From assembly GCA_018662225.1 (NCBI GenBank), contig JABJGO010000066.1, positions 1 to 64,000 of the forward strand: DNA of 64,000 nt. The letters are read 5' to 3'. The DNA comes from Rhodospirillales bacterium. GTDB taxonomy: Bacteria > Pseudomonadota > Alphaproteobacteria > Rhodospirillales > Casp-alpha2. The notes beneath the pieces were generated by a model. That model saw only the letters and a program-made list of their open reading frames with translations. It did not search any database and was not told the origin of the DNA. Position numbers and translations under genes: made by a program. Positions 24,894-33,845 of the stretch are shown here, one piece after another. The first letter of the stretch is position 1; every line of letters begins with the position of its first letter.

Positions 24894-25412
24894 TTAGCGA
24901 ACGGGACTCTTGAGAAACTCGATAATATCTGAGATGTCCTTTGCGTCCATCGACCACCGAGGCATACCCTGGTCAAGCGGGTCTCCGTCCGGGTCAACAC
25001 CTTTGGTGATGGCTTGCAACAAGGTAGCATCATCGTATTTTTCATGGCCCCCATGATTATCTTCTTCAGATATTCCGTTGTGACTGTCAAACAAGGCAGA
25101 CGGTGTCAAAGGTGGGGCGATCTTCCAGAATCGCGGCATAAGCCGCCCTCCTTGTCGGTCAATTCCATGACATGTGACGCAACTGCCATTGTGCATCTGC
25201 ATATGCATTCCACCACCGTTAGCACTAATCGAAACGCCGGATGAGTTGATGCCAGTAAAATAAATTCGCTCGCCATTACTCTGAAACTGATCCGGCCAGT
25301 CTTCTCGGTCTGCACTCACACCAAAACCGAGCAAAGGCACTCCTCCAAAGATTGCAACGACAACAATCAAGGAAATACCGCCTAATACAGTCCTAGTTTT
25401 GTTTGGGTTCAT
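24894..25412 (-). CDS. Membrane-anchored c-type cytochrome with Met/His-rich segment
   Basis: The 172-residue protein has an N-terminal TM anchor (about 9-30) and a periplasmic domain with one haem motif, CVTCH (78-82). Just before it is the Met/His-rich MHMQMHNGSC; after it come RFWKIAPPLTPSAL and a His-rich loop (HNGISEEDNHGGHE). Met150 or Met155 in MPRWSM is the likely distal ligand. It is probably an electron carrier facing the periplasm. ATG 25412 is chosen because it precedes a clean signal anchor. The gene is divergent from a second cytochrome gene, sharing a 206-bp intergenic region with an FNR-like site. The Met/His residues suggest copper or other metal contact, which is inference. 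Confidence 0.82.
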   Translation of the reverse strand: MNPNKTRTVLGGISLIVVVAIFGGVPLLGFGVSADREDWPDQFQSNGERIYFTGINSSGVSISANGGGMHMQMHNGSCVTCHGIDRQGGRLMPRFWKIAPPLTPSALFDSHNGISEEDNHGGHEKYDDATLLQAITKGVDPDGDPLDQGMPRWSMDAKDISDIIEFLKSPVR

Positions 25413-25546
25413 CGATGGCCTCGGATTGCAATTTAGATATTGTGCAACGCAACATAATATCACTGACAGTCATCGTCAAATTAATCCGCTTACCCACTTA
25501 AAACACTGTCCTCTAACTGAATCTTGCCCCTCAGACGGCATCAGAT

Positions 25547-25560
25547 TTGATCAAGGTCAA
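25547..25560. promoter_or_regulatory. FNR/FixK-type binding site
   Basis: TTGATCAAGGTCAA matches TTGAT-N4-ATCAA at nine of ten fixed positions. It lies 58 bp before the start of the cytochrome gene at 25619 and 134 bp before the divergent cytochrome gene, fitting activation by an oxygen-sensing CRP/FNR-family regulator. The regulator is not in the window. Confidence 0.65.
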
Positions 25561-25618
25561 TGCCGCAATGCGAAGATTCGCGTAAGGTCGTGTGCAGAAT
25601 ACAGGAAAGGCAAAGATC

Positions 25619-26206
25619 ATGAAAGCCAAGAGAAGTTTTTGGCGAACGGTCACCGCCCTGGTTTCCGCAGCTGTAATTGCCGGTTGGGCCACAGGGGCCG
25701 AGGCTGATGCATCAGATTCCCACGGCCATCAAGAAGACGGGGCAACCACGCCGATGGATGGGGGCATGATGTCAAACCGCCTCTCAATCCCTCAGATGAA
25801 CCCCGATATCGGCAAGAGGTTGTTCATCGATAAGGGTTGTGTCGCTTGCCACGCCGTCAACGGTGTCGGCGGACACGATGCCGCAAATTTGGACGCCCAT
25901 ACCATGAATACCGTAATGAACCCGTTCGAGTTCGCTGCCCGGATGTGGAACCACGCGGGCATTATGATTCCTCTGCAAGAGGAAGCGATCGGTGAACAGA
26001 TCACATTTACCGGCGATGAGCTCGCCAACATTATCGCCTTTGTCCACAATGATGAAGTTCAACACTCATTCATGGAAGGTGACTTAACGCCGAATGCCCG
26101 GCAAATGATGAATCACAGCCACGGTGATGATTCGATGGAAATGATGCATGCCGATGAATTAGGTCATGGACACGATGACGGCGAGGATACCCACGAACCT
26201 GAATAA
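25619..26206 (+). CDS. Secreted single-haem c-type cytochrome with His/Met-rich tail
   Basis: The 195-residue protein has a signal peptide (about 1-30, cleavage after ATGAEA) and one haem motif, CVACH (74-78), in a class I-like domain with GDELANIIAFVHNDE as its last helix. Before the haem is a DSHGHQEDG/MDGGMM stretch and the C-terminus (about 165-195) is rich in His, Met and Asp. AGGAAAGG precedes ATG 25619. It is probably periplasmic and, with its divergent neighbour and the following beta-barrel gene, forms an electron-transfer or metal-handling unit. An FNR-like site 58 bp upstream suggests induction at low oxygen. Confidence 0.85.
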   Translation: MKAKRSFWRTVTALVSAAVIAGWATGAEADASDSHGHQEDGATTPMDGGMMSNRLSIPQMNPDIGKRLFIDKGCVACHAVNGVGGHDAANLDAHTMNTVMNPFEFAARMWNHAGIMIPLQEEAIGEQITFTGDELANIIAFVHNDEVQHSFMEGDLTPNARQMMNHSHGDDSMEMMHADELGHGHDDGEDTHEPE

Positions 26207-26307
26207 CGTCATTCGGTTCAGCGGGACCATGCAAGTGGCTTTCGTCCTGCTTGGAATATATGCAATCCGTTGAGCTGACCGACTCGCCCCTTATTAGAGG
26301 AAGATAC

Positions 26308-27489
26308 ATGCGACCAATATATTGTTTTAAGCGAATGAATAGCCTGCATGCCGCTCTCGGCAGCCTCACCGTATTGGTCGGGGTATCGATGTCAGATACG
26401 ACATATGCAAGTTTTCACGCTATAGATGGCCTTGATCCAACAATCTCGGAATCGCTTTTCACGGCGAGAATGATGCCCGCCAATGAAATAGCGACCATGG
26501 ACATGGACGAAGCTGTTAACGGATCCGCCATGTCGTCGGATAGCAACATGGGCAACATGATGCGCCCGGCCATGATACCGCCACCGGGAATTTCGGGTGC
26601 CAGCATTCCACCAGAAGGCAAGCTCATGCTGTCGTTCTCCAGCACCTACATGAAGATGCAGGGCAACAGGTCCGGTACAAGCAGTGTTTCGCAAGATCAG
26701 GTGCTCAATGATTTCATGGTGGCGCCCCTGCGCATGGACGTGGGAATGGTAATGGGGATGGCCATGTATGGCATCACCGATGAATGGGCCGTGACAGGCG
26801 GGGCCTCATACATTCGTAAGTCCATGGATCATGTAAACCGGGGAGGCACGAAGTTCACGACCCGCTCCGAAGGTATTGGTGACCCCAAGATCGGAACGGC
26901 CTACAAGCTTTACCAATCTAGTTCTAATTCCTTACTGGCTGGACTCGCCCTCAATATTCCACTTGGCAGCATCGAGGAAAAGGACAACACCCCTGCCGAT
27001 CTGACCGCTAACAATCCGTTGCCATATCCCATGCAGTTGGGTTCCGGCACCTGGGACTTCACGCCGAGCATGTCCTATATGGGAACGATCCAAGATTACA
27101 CGTGGGGAATGCAGGCTGTCGCCACACTGCGGCCAGGGCGCAACAACAATGGATACCGCCTTGGTAATACCTCTGAGATATCGTTTTGGGGTTCGCGCGA
27201 TCTCGCCGATTGGGTTGCTGTGTTCGGGCGCGTGCAAGGGAAAGTCGTCGGTAATATTGATGGTCGGGATTCGCAGATTAGTACAACAATGGCTCCCACG
27301 GGTGATCCCAATCGCCGGGGACAGCGAGTCGTAAATCTCTCTGTGGGATTGAATTCATCAATTTCATCGGGGCCACTGGGCGGCGGCAAGGTGGCTATTG
27401 AAGCGACTGTCCCGGTCTATCAAAACCTGGACGGGCCGCAACTGGAAACGGACTTCGCCGTAACAGCGAAGGTAAGTTTAGTCTTTTAA
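26308..27489 (+). CDS. Outer-membrane beta-barrel protein (transporter-like)
   Basis: The 393-residue protein begins with an export signal (about 1-36), then a Met/Ser/Pro-rich segment (SNMGNMMRPAMIPPPGISG), then a beta-rich domain of alternating hydrophobic residues (about 105-393) ending in F (VTAKVSLVF), as outer-membrane barrels do. The segment MGMAMYGITDEWAVTGGASY recalls barrel proteins annotated as MetA-pathway/phenol-degradation transporters (COG4313-like); this is a tentative family call. ATG 26308 has AGAGGAAG just upstream. It follows the cytochrome gene by 101 bp on the same strand. Gene-free DNA follows to 27950, with repeats at 27661-27830. Confidence 0.7.
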   Translation: MRPIYCFKRMNSLHAALGSLTVLVGVSMSDTTYASFHAIDGLDPTISESLFTARMMPANEIATMDMDEAVNGSAMSSDSNMGNMMRPAMIPPPGISGASIPPEGKLMLSFSSTYMKMQGNRSGTSSVSQDQVLNDFMVAPLRMDVGMVMGMAMYGITDEWAVTGGASYIRKSMDHVNRGGTKFTTRSEGIGDPKIGTAYKLYQSSSNSLLAGLALNIPLGSIEEKDNTPADLTANNPLPYPMQLGSGTWDFTPSMSYMGTIQDYTWGMQAVATLRPGRNNNGYRLGNTSEISFWGSRDLADWVAVFGRVQGKVVGNIDGRDSQISTTMAPTGDPNRRGQRVVNLSVGLNSSISSGPLGGGKVAIEATVPVYQNLDGPQLETDFAVTAKVSLVF

Positions 27490-27703
27490 GAATGTATATT
27501 TCATGCCCCCGCAAGCCGCCTTCTTCATGATCGTAGGGATGGACTAGAAGATGCTTTTGTCGAATCCTGACCCCAACGTTATGGGCCGGTACGCCTTGGA
27601 CACCAAATTGGGACAACATCTCCGATAAAATCGTGTCATTAATGCGGCAACGGGGAGAAAGCGGACATGTTTGGGCGTGGAACTCAGCCATTTTGAACTT
27701 CCG

Positions 27704-27715
27704 TTTCTGGCTATT
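27704..27715 (-). repeat. Dispersed AATAGCCAGAA motif, minus-strand copy
   Basis: The minus strand here reads CAATAGCCAGAA then ACGG, sharing the 11-base core AATAGCCAGAA with positions 1-11 and 57768-57778. It is 215 bp beyond the outer-membrane gene and 236 bp before hisB, in non-coding DNA that also contains AGCGGACATG (27660-27669). Confidence 0.4.
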
Positions 27716-27774
27716 GGCGGAGGTGGTTAACGCCTATCAATAATGTCTGTTATTGGAGATGAGGCGGACATGTT

Positions 27775-27830
27775 CTCATGTTATGAGTTCACAATTCTCA
27801 CTATATGAGTCAATTTTCTCATGTTATGAG
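27775..27830 (-). repeat. Three spaced CTCAT-N3-ATGAG palindromes
   Basis: The 13-bp palindromes CTCATGTTATGAG (27775-27787), CTCACTATATGAG (27797-27809) and CTCATGTTATGAG (27818-27830) start 22 and 21 bp apart, that is two helical turns. On the minus strand each reads like GACTCATA-N3-TGAGAA. They sit 121 bp upstream of hisB at the edge of the cytochrome island. Spacing suggests binding sites for one protein on one face of the helix; they could also be mobile repeat debris. Confidence 0.7.
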
Positions 27831-27950
27831 TCAAACCACATAACAAAACCTTCATGCCGGGTAGGGTACTTTGTCTACTGGTTAAACGGGGCGGCACCTG
27901 ATAAAAGGGCCGCGTTATCAAGATAACGACTGCAGAAAGGATCGTATGCC

Positions 27951-28550
27951 ATGCGTAGGGCATCAGTAGAGCGAGCAACCAACGAGACCAGCATCAAGGT
28001 TACTGTCAATCTGGACGGCACCGGTGAATACACTGTGTCCACCGGCATTGGTTTTCTGGACCACATGATGGAACAGCTGTCCCGTCACAGCCTTATGGAC
28101 CTGACCGTGGAAGCCAAGGGCGATCTGCATATTGATTACCATCACACCACCGAAGACACCGGCATTGCCATTGGCGAAGCCGTTTCCAAGGCCATGGGTG
28201 ACCGCGCGGGCATCAGCCGCTTTGGTCATGCCACTATTCCCATGGACGAAACCCTGAGCCGGGTGACGCTGGATGCTTCAAACCGCCCTTACCTGATCTG
28301 GAAAGTTGATTTTTCCAAACCGAAGTTGGGCGACATGGATACGGAACTATTCAAGGAATGGTTTCAGGCGTTTGCCCAAGGGGCGGGCCTGACCCTGCAC
28401 GTGGAAAACCTGTACGGCGAAAACAACCATCATATTGTGGAAAGTTGTTTCAAGGCGACGGCCCGCGCGTTGCGTGATGCCATCACTATTGATCCGCGCA
28501 AGGCGGATGCCGTGCCCTCCACCAAAGGTGTGCTGGGCGGCTCTTTATAA
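27951..28550 (+). CDS. hisB: Imidazoleglycerol-phosphate dehydratase
   Basis: HisB dehydrates imidazoleglycerol phosphate to imidazole-acetol phosphate. The 199-residue monofunctional form shows both metal-binding signatures: [16 protein letters not shown] with [13 protein letters not shown] in the first half, and [19 protein letters not shown] with the terminal STKG. AAAGGA lies about 10 bp before ATG 27951. It heads a his cluster (hisB, DUF2628 gene, hisH, hisA, hisF, hisE) on one strand with short or overlapping junctions. Confidence 0.97.
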   Translation: MRRASVERATNETSIKVTVNLDGTGEYTVSTGIGFLDHMMEQLSRHSLMDLTVEAKGDLHIDYHHTTEDTGIAIGEAVSKAMGDRAGISRFGHATIPMDETLSRVTLDASNRPYLIWKVDFSKPKLGDMDTELFKEWFQAFAQGAGLTLHVENLYGENNHHIVESCFKATARALRDAITIDPRKADAVPSTKGVLGGSL

Positions 28551-28581
28551 GACCCGAACATCGGGAATTTGAGTACAGGAC

Positions 28582-28980
28582 ATGCAAGTCTACACCGTTC
28601 ATATGCGCCGCCACGGCCTCGATCCGAACAAGGATATCGTCTTTGTGCGCGAAGGCTTTTCGTGGTGGGCGTTCGCCTTTACGTTTTTGTGGGCGGCCTA
28701 TCACCGGCTTTGGCTGGCCATGACCGCCGCTGCTCTATTGATCCTCGCCATGGGTTTTGGTCTGCCCGCGCTGGGCGCAAGCCAACTTATAACGACGATT
28801 GTGCAGACCGCCTTTGCTGCTGTTGCGGGTTATGTGGCAGGTGACGTGCGCCGGTATTTTCTGAGACGGGACGGCTTCGCCGATCTGGATGTGGTGGTCG
28901 CCCGCGATCAGACCAGTGCTGAGCAACGCTATTTCGATTTGAACCCGGATAAGGCCGAGCTGATCGAGGCGGATACCTGA
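28582..28980 (+). CDS. DUF2628 membrane protein in the his operon
   Basis: The 132-residue protein has an N-terminal polar segment with FVREGFSWWAFAFTFLWAAYHRLW, the DUF2628 hallmark leading into TM1, a second pair of TM helices (about 44-62 and 68-86) and a soluble C-terminal tail. Its role is unknown; placement between hisB and hisH recurs in alphaproteobacteria, but the sequence gives no link to histidine synthesis. It lies 31 bp after hisB and one base before hisH. Confidence 0.82.
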   Translation: MQVYTVHMRRHGLDPNKDIVFVREGFSWWAFAFTFLWAAYHRLWLAMTAAALLILAMGFGLPALGASQLITTIVQTAFAAVAGYVAGDVRRYFLRRDGFADLDVVVARDQTSAEQRYFDLNPDKAELIEADT

Positions 28981-28981
28981 T

Positions 28982-29650
28982 ATGTTGTTATCTTCTTTAT
29001 CTGTCGCCATCATTGATTATGGATCAGGGAACCTGCGATCTGCGGCCAAGGCATTTGAGCGCAGCGCCCGCGAGGCCGGGCTGATTGCTGAAGTCCAGAT
29101 CACCTCAGACCCGGACCAGGTTGCCGCCGCCAGCCATATCGTGCTGCCCGGTGTGGGCGCATACGGCGACTGTATTCGGGGCTTGCGCGCCTGTGACGGC
29201 ATGGTGGATGTCTTGAACAGAGCTGTGATCGAGGGTGGCCGACCTTTTCTGGGCATTTGTGTGGGTATGCAGCTGCTGGCTACCGTGGGTCGTGAATTTG
29301 GTGACCATGATGGTTTAGGCTGGATTGATGGCGAGGTCGTGCCGCTCGCGCCGGGTGACGCCAGCCTGAAAATCCCGCACATAGGCTGGAACGACATGAA
29401 CATCACAAACGGTGCCGGGCATCCTGTGCTGGCCGGACTGGATACAGGCGCGCATGCGTACTTCGTGCACTCCTTTCATTTCAAACCATCGAGCCCGGAT
29501 CATATACTGGCCGAAGCAGATTACGGCGGCGCGGTTGCGGCTATCGTTGGCCGCGACAATATAATCGGCACACAGTTTCATCCGGAAAAAAGCCAGAACA
29601 CCGGATTGCGTCTCATCACCAACTTTTTAAACTGGTCACCGCCTCAATGA
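28982..29650 (+). CDS. hisH: Imidazole glycerol phosphate synthase, glutaminase subunit
   Basis: HisH hydrolyses glutamine and channels ammonia to HisF. The class I glutamine amidotransferase shows [11 protein letters not shown] near the start, the nucleophile in [11 protein letters not shown], and the catalytic His/Glu in [10 protein letters not shown]. It is 222 residues, slightly long owing to a few extra residues before VAIIDYGSG. The stop overlaps hisA by 4 bp. Confidence 0.97.
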   Translation: MLLSSLSVAIIDYGSGNLRSAAKAFERSAREAGLIAEVQITSDPDQVAAASHIVLPGVGAYGDCIRGLRACDGMVDVLNRAVIEGGRPFLGICVGMQLLATVGREFGDHDGLGWIDGEVVPLAPGDASLKIPHIGWNDMNITNGAGHPVLAGLDTGAHAYFVHSFHFKPSSPDHILAEADYGGAVAAIVGRDNIIGTQFHPEKSQNTGLRLITNFLNWSPPQ

Positions 29651-30381
29651 TTTTGTTCCCCGCCATCGATTTGAAAGACGGTCAGTGTGTGCGCCTGTTG
29701 CGCGGCGATATGGATGCGGCCACCGTGTTCAATGATGATCCGGGCGCGCAGGCCAAAGCATTTACTGACGCAGGGTGCGAGCGTGTCCATGTTGTTGACC
29801 TGAATGGCGCGTTTGAAGGCAAGCCGGTGAACGGTGATGCGGTCGCACGCATTCTGGATACGGTCTCTGTACCGGTCCAGCTGGGTGGCGGCATTCGCGA
29901 TCACGCCACCATTGACCGCTGGATCGACGCCGGATTGAGCCGCGTTATTTTGGGCACGGCTGCGTTGCGCGATCCTGATTTGGTTGTTCAGGGCTGCCGA
30001 AACCACCCCGGAAAAATCGCCGTGGGTATCGATGCCAAGGCCGGCATGGTCGCGGTACAGGGCTGGGCCGATGTATCGGACATGCCGGTCCTCGACCTTG
30101 CAAAAAGATTCGAAGACACCGGCGTTGCCGCCATCATCTATACTGATATTGATCGGGACGGTGCCATGCAGGGGCCCAATATTGAGGCCACGCGCATGCT
30201 GGCCGAAACCGTTTCTATTCCCGTCATTGCATCGGGCGGGGTATCCAGCATGGATGACCTGAAACAACTGCGTGACAGCATCCCCAGCCTGGAAGGCATC
30301 ATTTCCGGCCGCGCCGTCTATGATGGTGCCATTGACGTGGCGGACGCGGTGTCATTGCTACGCGGTGAGGGCGAGGCTTAG
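29647..30381 (+). CDS. hisA: Phosphoribosylformimino-5-aminoimidazole carboxamide ribotide isomerase
   Basis: HisA is the (beta/alpha)8 isomerase that converts ProFAR to PRFAR. The 244-residue protein has the N-terminal [14 protein letters not shown]-like [28 protein letters not shown], the second half [14 protein letters not shown] and [13 protein letters not shown], which preserve both phosphate-binding loops. It overlaps hisH by 4 bp and is 3 bp before hisF. Confidence 0.97.
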   Translation: MILFPAIDLKDGQCVRLLRGDMDAATVFNDDPGAQAKAFTDAGCERVHVVDLNGAFEGKPVNGDAVARILDTVSVPVQLGGGIRDHATIDRWIDAGLSRVILGTAALRDPDLVVQGCRNHPGKIAVGIDAKAGMVAVQGWADVSDMPVLDLAKRFEDTGVAAIIYTDIDRDGAMQGPNIEATRMLAETVSIPVIASGGVSSMDDLKQLRDSIPSLEGIISGRAVYDGAIDVADAVSLLRGEGEA

Positions 30382-30384
30382 GTC

Positions 30385-31191
30385 ATGCTGAAAGTGCGCA
30401 TTATTCCCTGTCTGGATGTGGATGGTGGCCGTGTGGTCAAGGGCGTTAATTTTGTGGATCTGGTGGACGCCGGTGATCCGGTGGAACAGGCCCGGCTATA
30501 CGACCAGGCCGGTGCCGACGAGCTGTGCTTTCTCGATATCAACGCCAGCAGCGACAACCGCGACACGATGCTGGATGTGGTGGCGCGCACGGCGGATGAA
30601 TGTTTTATGCCGCTTACCGTAGGCGGCGGTGTGCGCACATTGGATGATATTCGCAATCTGTTACTGGCCGGTGCGGACAAGGCATCTGTGATGACCACGG
30701 CGGTCAAGAACCCCGAATTCGTCCGCGAGGCAGCTCAGAAGTTTGGCAGCCAGTGCGTGGTGGTGGCGATCGACGCCAAATCGGTCAGCGGTGAAGGCAC
30801 GCCAAACGAAAAATTTGAAGTCTTCACCCACGGTGGCCGGGAGCCCACCGGCATTGATGCGGTTGCCTATGCTCGTCAGGTCGCAGACCTGGGCGCCGGT
30901 GAAATTCTACTGACCTCCATGGACCGCGACGGTACCAAGGCCGGGTTTAACTTACCCCTGACCCGGGCGGTTTCGGATGCGGTGTCCATACCGGTTATTG
31001 CGTCAGGCGGCGTTGGCACACTGGATCATTTGGTGGAAGGCGTCACCGAAGGCCACGCCTCTGCTGTGCTGGCCGCATCCATCTTTCACTTCGGCACCTA
31101 TACGGTGGGCGAAGCCAAGGCCTATATGCAGCGTGCTGGTGTGCCGGTTCGGCTGGACCAAACGCCACAGCCCGGCGATAATAACGCATGA
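30385..31191 (+). CDS. hisF: Imidazole glycerol phosphate synthase, cyclase subunit
   Basis: HisF joins ammonia from HisH to PRFAR, releasing imidazoleglycerol phosphate and AICAR. The 268-residue barrel shows [19 protein letters not shown] with the first catalytic Asp, [29 protein letters not shown], and [16 protein letters not shown] with the second catalytic Asp. One oddity is INASSDNRD, where many homologues have an ITAS motif. The 3' end overlaps hisE by 4 bp. Confidence 0.97.
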   Translation: MLKVRIIPCLDVDGGRVVKGVNFVDLVDAGDPVEQARLYDQAGADELCFLDINASSDNRDTMLDVVARTADECFMPLTVGGGVRTLDDIRNLLLAGADKASVMTTAVKNPEFVREAAQKFGSQCVVVAIDAKSVSGEGTPNEKFEVFTHGGREPTGIDAVAYARQVADLGAGEILLTSMDRDGTKAGFNLPLTRAVSDAVSIPVIASGGVGTLDHLVEGVTEGHASAVLAASIFHFGTYTVGEAKAYMQRAGVPVRLDQTPQPGDNNA

Positions 31192-31505
31192 GTGATATTC
31201 TTCAGGACCTATTTGATACTATCCATAGTCGCCGCGGCGATGATCCTGAGCGGTCCTATTCAGCCAAGCTGCTATCGCAAGGCCCGGAAAAGATTGCGCG
31301 AAAGCTGAATGAAGAAGCCGTCGAGGTTCTTGTGGCCGCCATTAGCGAAACCCCGGAACGGGTGGTGAGTGAGAGCGCCGATGTGCTCTATCATCTGCTG
31401 GTCTTATGGGCGGAGGCTGGTATCAAGCCGGAGGACGTTTGGGCCGAACTGGAACGCCGCGCTGGCACCTCGGGCATCGACGAAAAGAATTCTCGTAGTA
31501 CCTAG
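31188..31505 (+). CDS. hisE: Phosphoribosyl-ATP pyrophosphohydrolase
   Basis: HisE hydrolyses phosphoribosyl-ATP to phosphoribosyl-AMP, step two of histidine synthesis. The 105-residue protein is a MazG-like all-alpha fold with [25 protein letters not shown] and the acidic [18 protein letters not shown], which bind Mg2+. It is the stand-alone form, so hisI must be elsewhere. It overlaps hisF by 4 bp and ends the his cluster. Confidence 0.95.
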   Translation: MSDILQDLFDTIHSRRGDDPERSYSAKLLSQGPEKIARKLNEEAVEVLVAAISETPERVVSESADVLYHLLVLWAEAGIKPEDVWAELERRAGTSGIDEKNSRST

Positions 31506-31525
31506 AAAATCGAGGCACACACAGC

Positions 31526-31885
31526 ATGTATGATACTGAAAACCTGTTTGCCAAGATTCTGCGCGGTGAGATTCCCAGCACCGAAATCTATGACGATGAA
31601 TACGCCTACGCATTCCCTGATATCAACCCGCAGGCACCCATCCACGTGCTGGTGATCCCCAAAGGCCCTTATGTGGATATGGGTGATTTGACGGCAAACG
31701 GGACGGACGCCGAAATCACCGGGTTTATGCGCGCGGTTGGTCACGTGGCGCGGGAGGTGCTGGCGCTGGAAGAGGGCGGATACCGCTTGCTGGTCAATAA
31801 TGGACCGGATTCCAATCAGGAAGTGCCGCACTTGCATGTTCACATTGTAGGTGGTCATAATCTGGGACCGCTATTGTCGAAATGA
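31526..31885 (+). CDS. HIT-family (HinT-like) nucleotide hydrolase
   Basis: This 119-residue protein has the histidine triad HLHVHIVGG (residues about 106-114) and the HinT features ILRGEIPSTEIYDDEYAYAF and IHVLVIPKGPYVDM. HinT enzymes cleave AMP from adenosine phosphoramidates. It starts 20 bp after hisE and probably shares its transcript. The his-HIT neighbourhood is frequent in alphaproteobacteria. Confidence 0.92.
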   Translation: MYDTENLFAKILRGEIPSTEIYDDEYAYAFPDINPQAPIHVLVIPKGPYVDMGDLTANGTDAEITGFMRAVGHVAREVLALEEGGYRLLVNNGPDSNQEVPHLHVHIVGGHNLGPLLSK

Positions 31886-31925
31886 TACCGTTACGATTAA
31901 CCTGGGTCGCTTAAAGGGGGGCCAT

Positions 31926-32189
31926 ATGGCCGAAAATGATGATAACACCACACTGGACCCGGCAGCCGTCTTGCGTGCCGCCATTGAAGCGGCCCAGAAG
32001 CCATCAGTAGCGCCCACCAAAGAGTCTCCAAAAACGGCTGAAAACAGCGGCATAGAAAGCAATGTGCATGCCCATCCCGCCCTGTTGCGTGAGGCCAGGC
32101 CAGCTGCTACACAGGGTTATTTTGTGACCGAGGAACCCATGGTTCGACGCTGTGATCCGGCCTTTGGTGCGGGGCTTGAATTCACTTAG
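31926..32189 (+). CDS. Small hypothetical protein
   Basis: This 87-residue protein starts at ATG 31926, preceded by AAGGGGGG. It is polar and Ala/Glu/Pro-rich, with an acidic N-terminus (AENDDNTTLDPAAVLRAAIE), no signal peptide and no cysteine. The C-terminal EEPMVRRCDPAFGAG looks like the most conserved part. I do not recognise the family. It is 40 bp past the HIT gene on the same strand and converges with comM. Confidence 0.6.
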   Translation: MAENDDNTTLDPAAVLRAAIEAAQKPSVAPTKESPKTAENSGIESNVHAHPALLREARPAATQGYFVTEEPMVRRCDPAFGAGLEFT

Positions 32190-32221
32190 GTGCCTAATAG
32201 AGGCACGCGACTACTCTTATA

Positions 32222-33745
32222 TTACATGCTGCCCGGCATGTTGCGGCGGAAGCTGATGGCCTCGGCAACGTGTACCTGACCCACCGTTTCGCTTCCGTCC
32301 ATGTCGGCACACGTGCGGGCTACCCTTAAAATACGGTGATAACCACGGGCGGACAGCTTAAATTTGTCCAGTGCATCCGATAGTATAGCGCGACCCGCAT
32401 CATCGGGCGTCGCCACGGATTCCAGCAACTTGCCATCGGCGTCTGCATTGGTGCGAACTGGCGTGGGGCTTTCCACACCGGCGTAGCGGTCGCGCTGGAT
32501 GGCGCGGACTTTTGCCACCCGTTCTGCGATCTGCTCAGATGCCTCGCTGGGCGGCGGTAAGGTTAAGTCCATGGGGCTTACAGCCGCCACCTCAACGTGC
32601 AAATCAATCCGGTCATAGAGTGGCCCCGAAATCTTTGACTGATAATCCCTGGCACATCTGGGCGCGCGCGAGCACGCCTGTGACGGGTCATCCAGGTAGC
32701 CGCATCGGCACGGGTTCATGGCGGCAACCAACTGAAACCGCGCTGGATAAGACACGTGGGCGTTCACGCGGGCCACTGTTGTGCTGCCGGTTTCCAAAGG
32801 TTGGCGCAACGATTCCAAGGCGCTGCGCTGAAATTCCGGCAATTCGTCTAAAAACAACACACCCAGATGAGCCAGCGAAATTTCACCCGGCTTAGCCTTG
32901 GCTCCCCCGCCCACAAGGGCCGGTACGGAAGCGGAATGATGTGGATCGCGGTAGGGCCTGTGCGCAATCAGTCCACCCTCAGGCAAGGTACCCGCCAGAC
33001 TGTGAATCATGCTCACATCCAGAATTTCATCAGATGCCAAGGGCGGCAGCAAACCCGGCAAACGCTGGGCCAGCATGGACTTGCCCGCACCCGGCGGGCC
33101 GATCAGCAAGAGGTTGTGACCACCAGCTGCCGCGATTTCCACGGCTCGTTTGGCGGTTTCCTGACCCTTGATATCGTTCATATCGGCGTAGCTGGGCTTG
33201 CACGTGGCCGGATTGGCTTCGGGTAAGCGCAGAACCTGTGTGCCTTTGAAGTGGTTGATCAGGTCGAGCAGGCTTTCGGCGGCCAGAATGTTCAGGTCCC
33301 CTGCCCATGCGGCCTCACCACCCTGGGCTGCCGGGCAAATCAGGCCCAGACCCTGTGCGCTGGCATGCACGGCAGCGGGCAATACGCCTGCCACCGGCGA
33401 TATACGACCATCCAGCGCCAACTCGCCCAATGCCACGAAATCAGCAATATCTTCAGGGGGGATCACGTCCATGGCGGCCAAAAGACCAACGGCAATGGGC
33501 AGATCGAAATGACTGCCTTCCTTGGCCAGGTCCGCCGGGGCCAGATTGATGGTGATGCGTTTCGGCGGCAAGGATAAGCCCATACCATGCAACGCCGCGC
33601 GGACACGCTCCCGCGCTTCGGATACAGCCTTGTCAGGCAAACCCACTACAGAAAACGACGGCAGACCATTTGCGATCTGCACCTGAACATCAATGTCGAG
33701 CACATCGACGCCGCTGAATGCGACAGTCTTGACGCGTGCTACCAT
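32222..33745 (-). CDS. comM: Magnesium-chelatase-like AAA+ ATPase, ComM/YifB family
   Basis: The 507-residue protein has an N-terminal Lon-protease-like fold (about 1-170, starting VKTVAFSGVDVLDIDVQV), an Mg-chelatase AAA+ core with Walker A GPPGAGKSMLAQRLPGLLP, PHHSASVPALVGGG, Walker B GVLFLDELPEF, and a C-terminal domain with a Cys cluster (CRCGYLDDPSQACSRAPRC). ComM is a hexameric helicase that aids branch migration during transformation. The gene is close to divergent from a 2OG oxygenase (100 bp apart). The gshB-comM neighbourhood is common in alphaproteobacteria. Confidence 0.95.
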   Translation of the reverse strand: MVARVKTVAFSGVDVLDIDVQVQIANGLPSFSVVGLPDKAVSEARERVRAALHGMGLSLPPKRITINLAPADLAKEGSHFDLPIAVGLLAAMDVIPPEDIADFVALGELALDGRISPVAGVLPAAVHASAQGLGLICPAAQGGEAAWAGDLNILAAESLLDLINHFKGTQVLRLPEANPATCKPSYADMNDIKGQETAKRAVEIAAAGGHNLLLIGPPGAGKSMLAQRLPGLLPPLASDEILDVSMIHSLAGTLPEGGLIAHRPYRDPHHSASVPALVGGGAKAKPGEISLAHLGVLFLDELPEFQRSALESLRQPLETGSTTVARVNAHVSYPARFQLVAAMNPCRCGYLDDPSQACSRAPRCARDYQSKISGPLYDRIDLHVEVAAVSPMDLTLPPPSEASEQIAERVAKVRAIQRDRYAGVESPTPVRTNADADGKLLESVATPDDAGRAILSDALDKFKLSARGYHRILRVARTCADMDGSETVGQVHVAEAISFRRNMPGSM

Positions 33746-33845
33746 GTGGCGATCCTACCCCGGGTTTGGTTCGCCCCGATTGTACGGATATTTCTCGGGG
33801 CCTTGCCACCCTTAAATGTGGTGAGTAGGTTGGCGGCTTTCGTAT

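Noticed and set aside
27395-27691. Minus-strand 98-codon frame after the outer-membrane gene
   Set aside because: It overlaps the 3' end of a real gene and the repeat region; the middle looks protein-like but I cannot place it, so it may at most be a relic.
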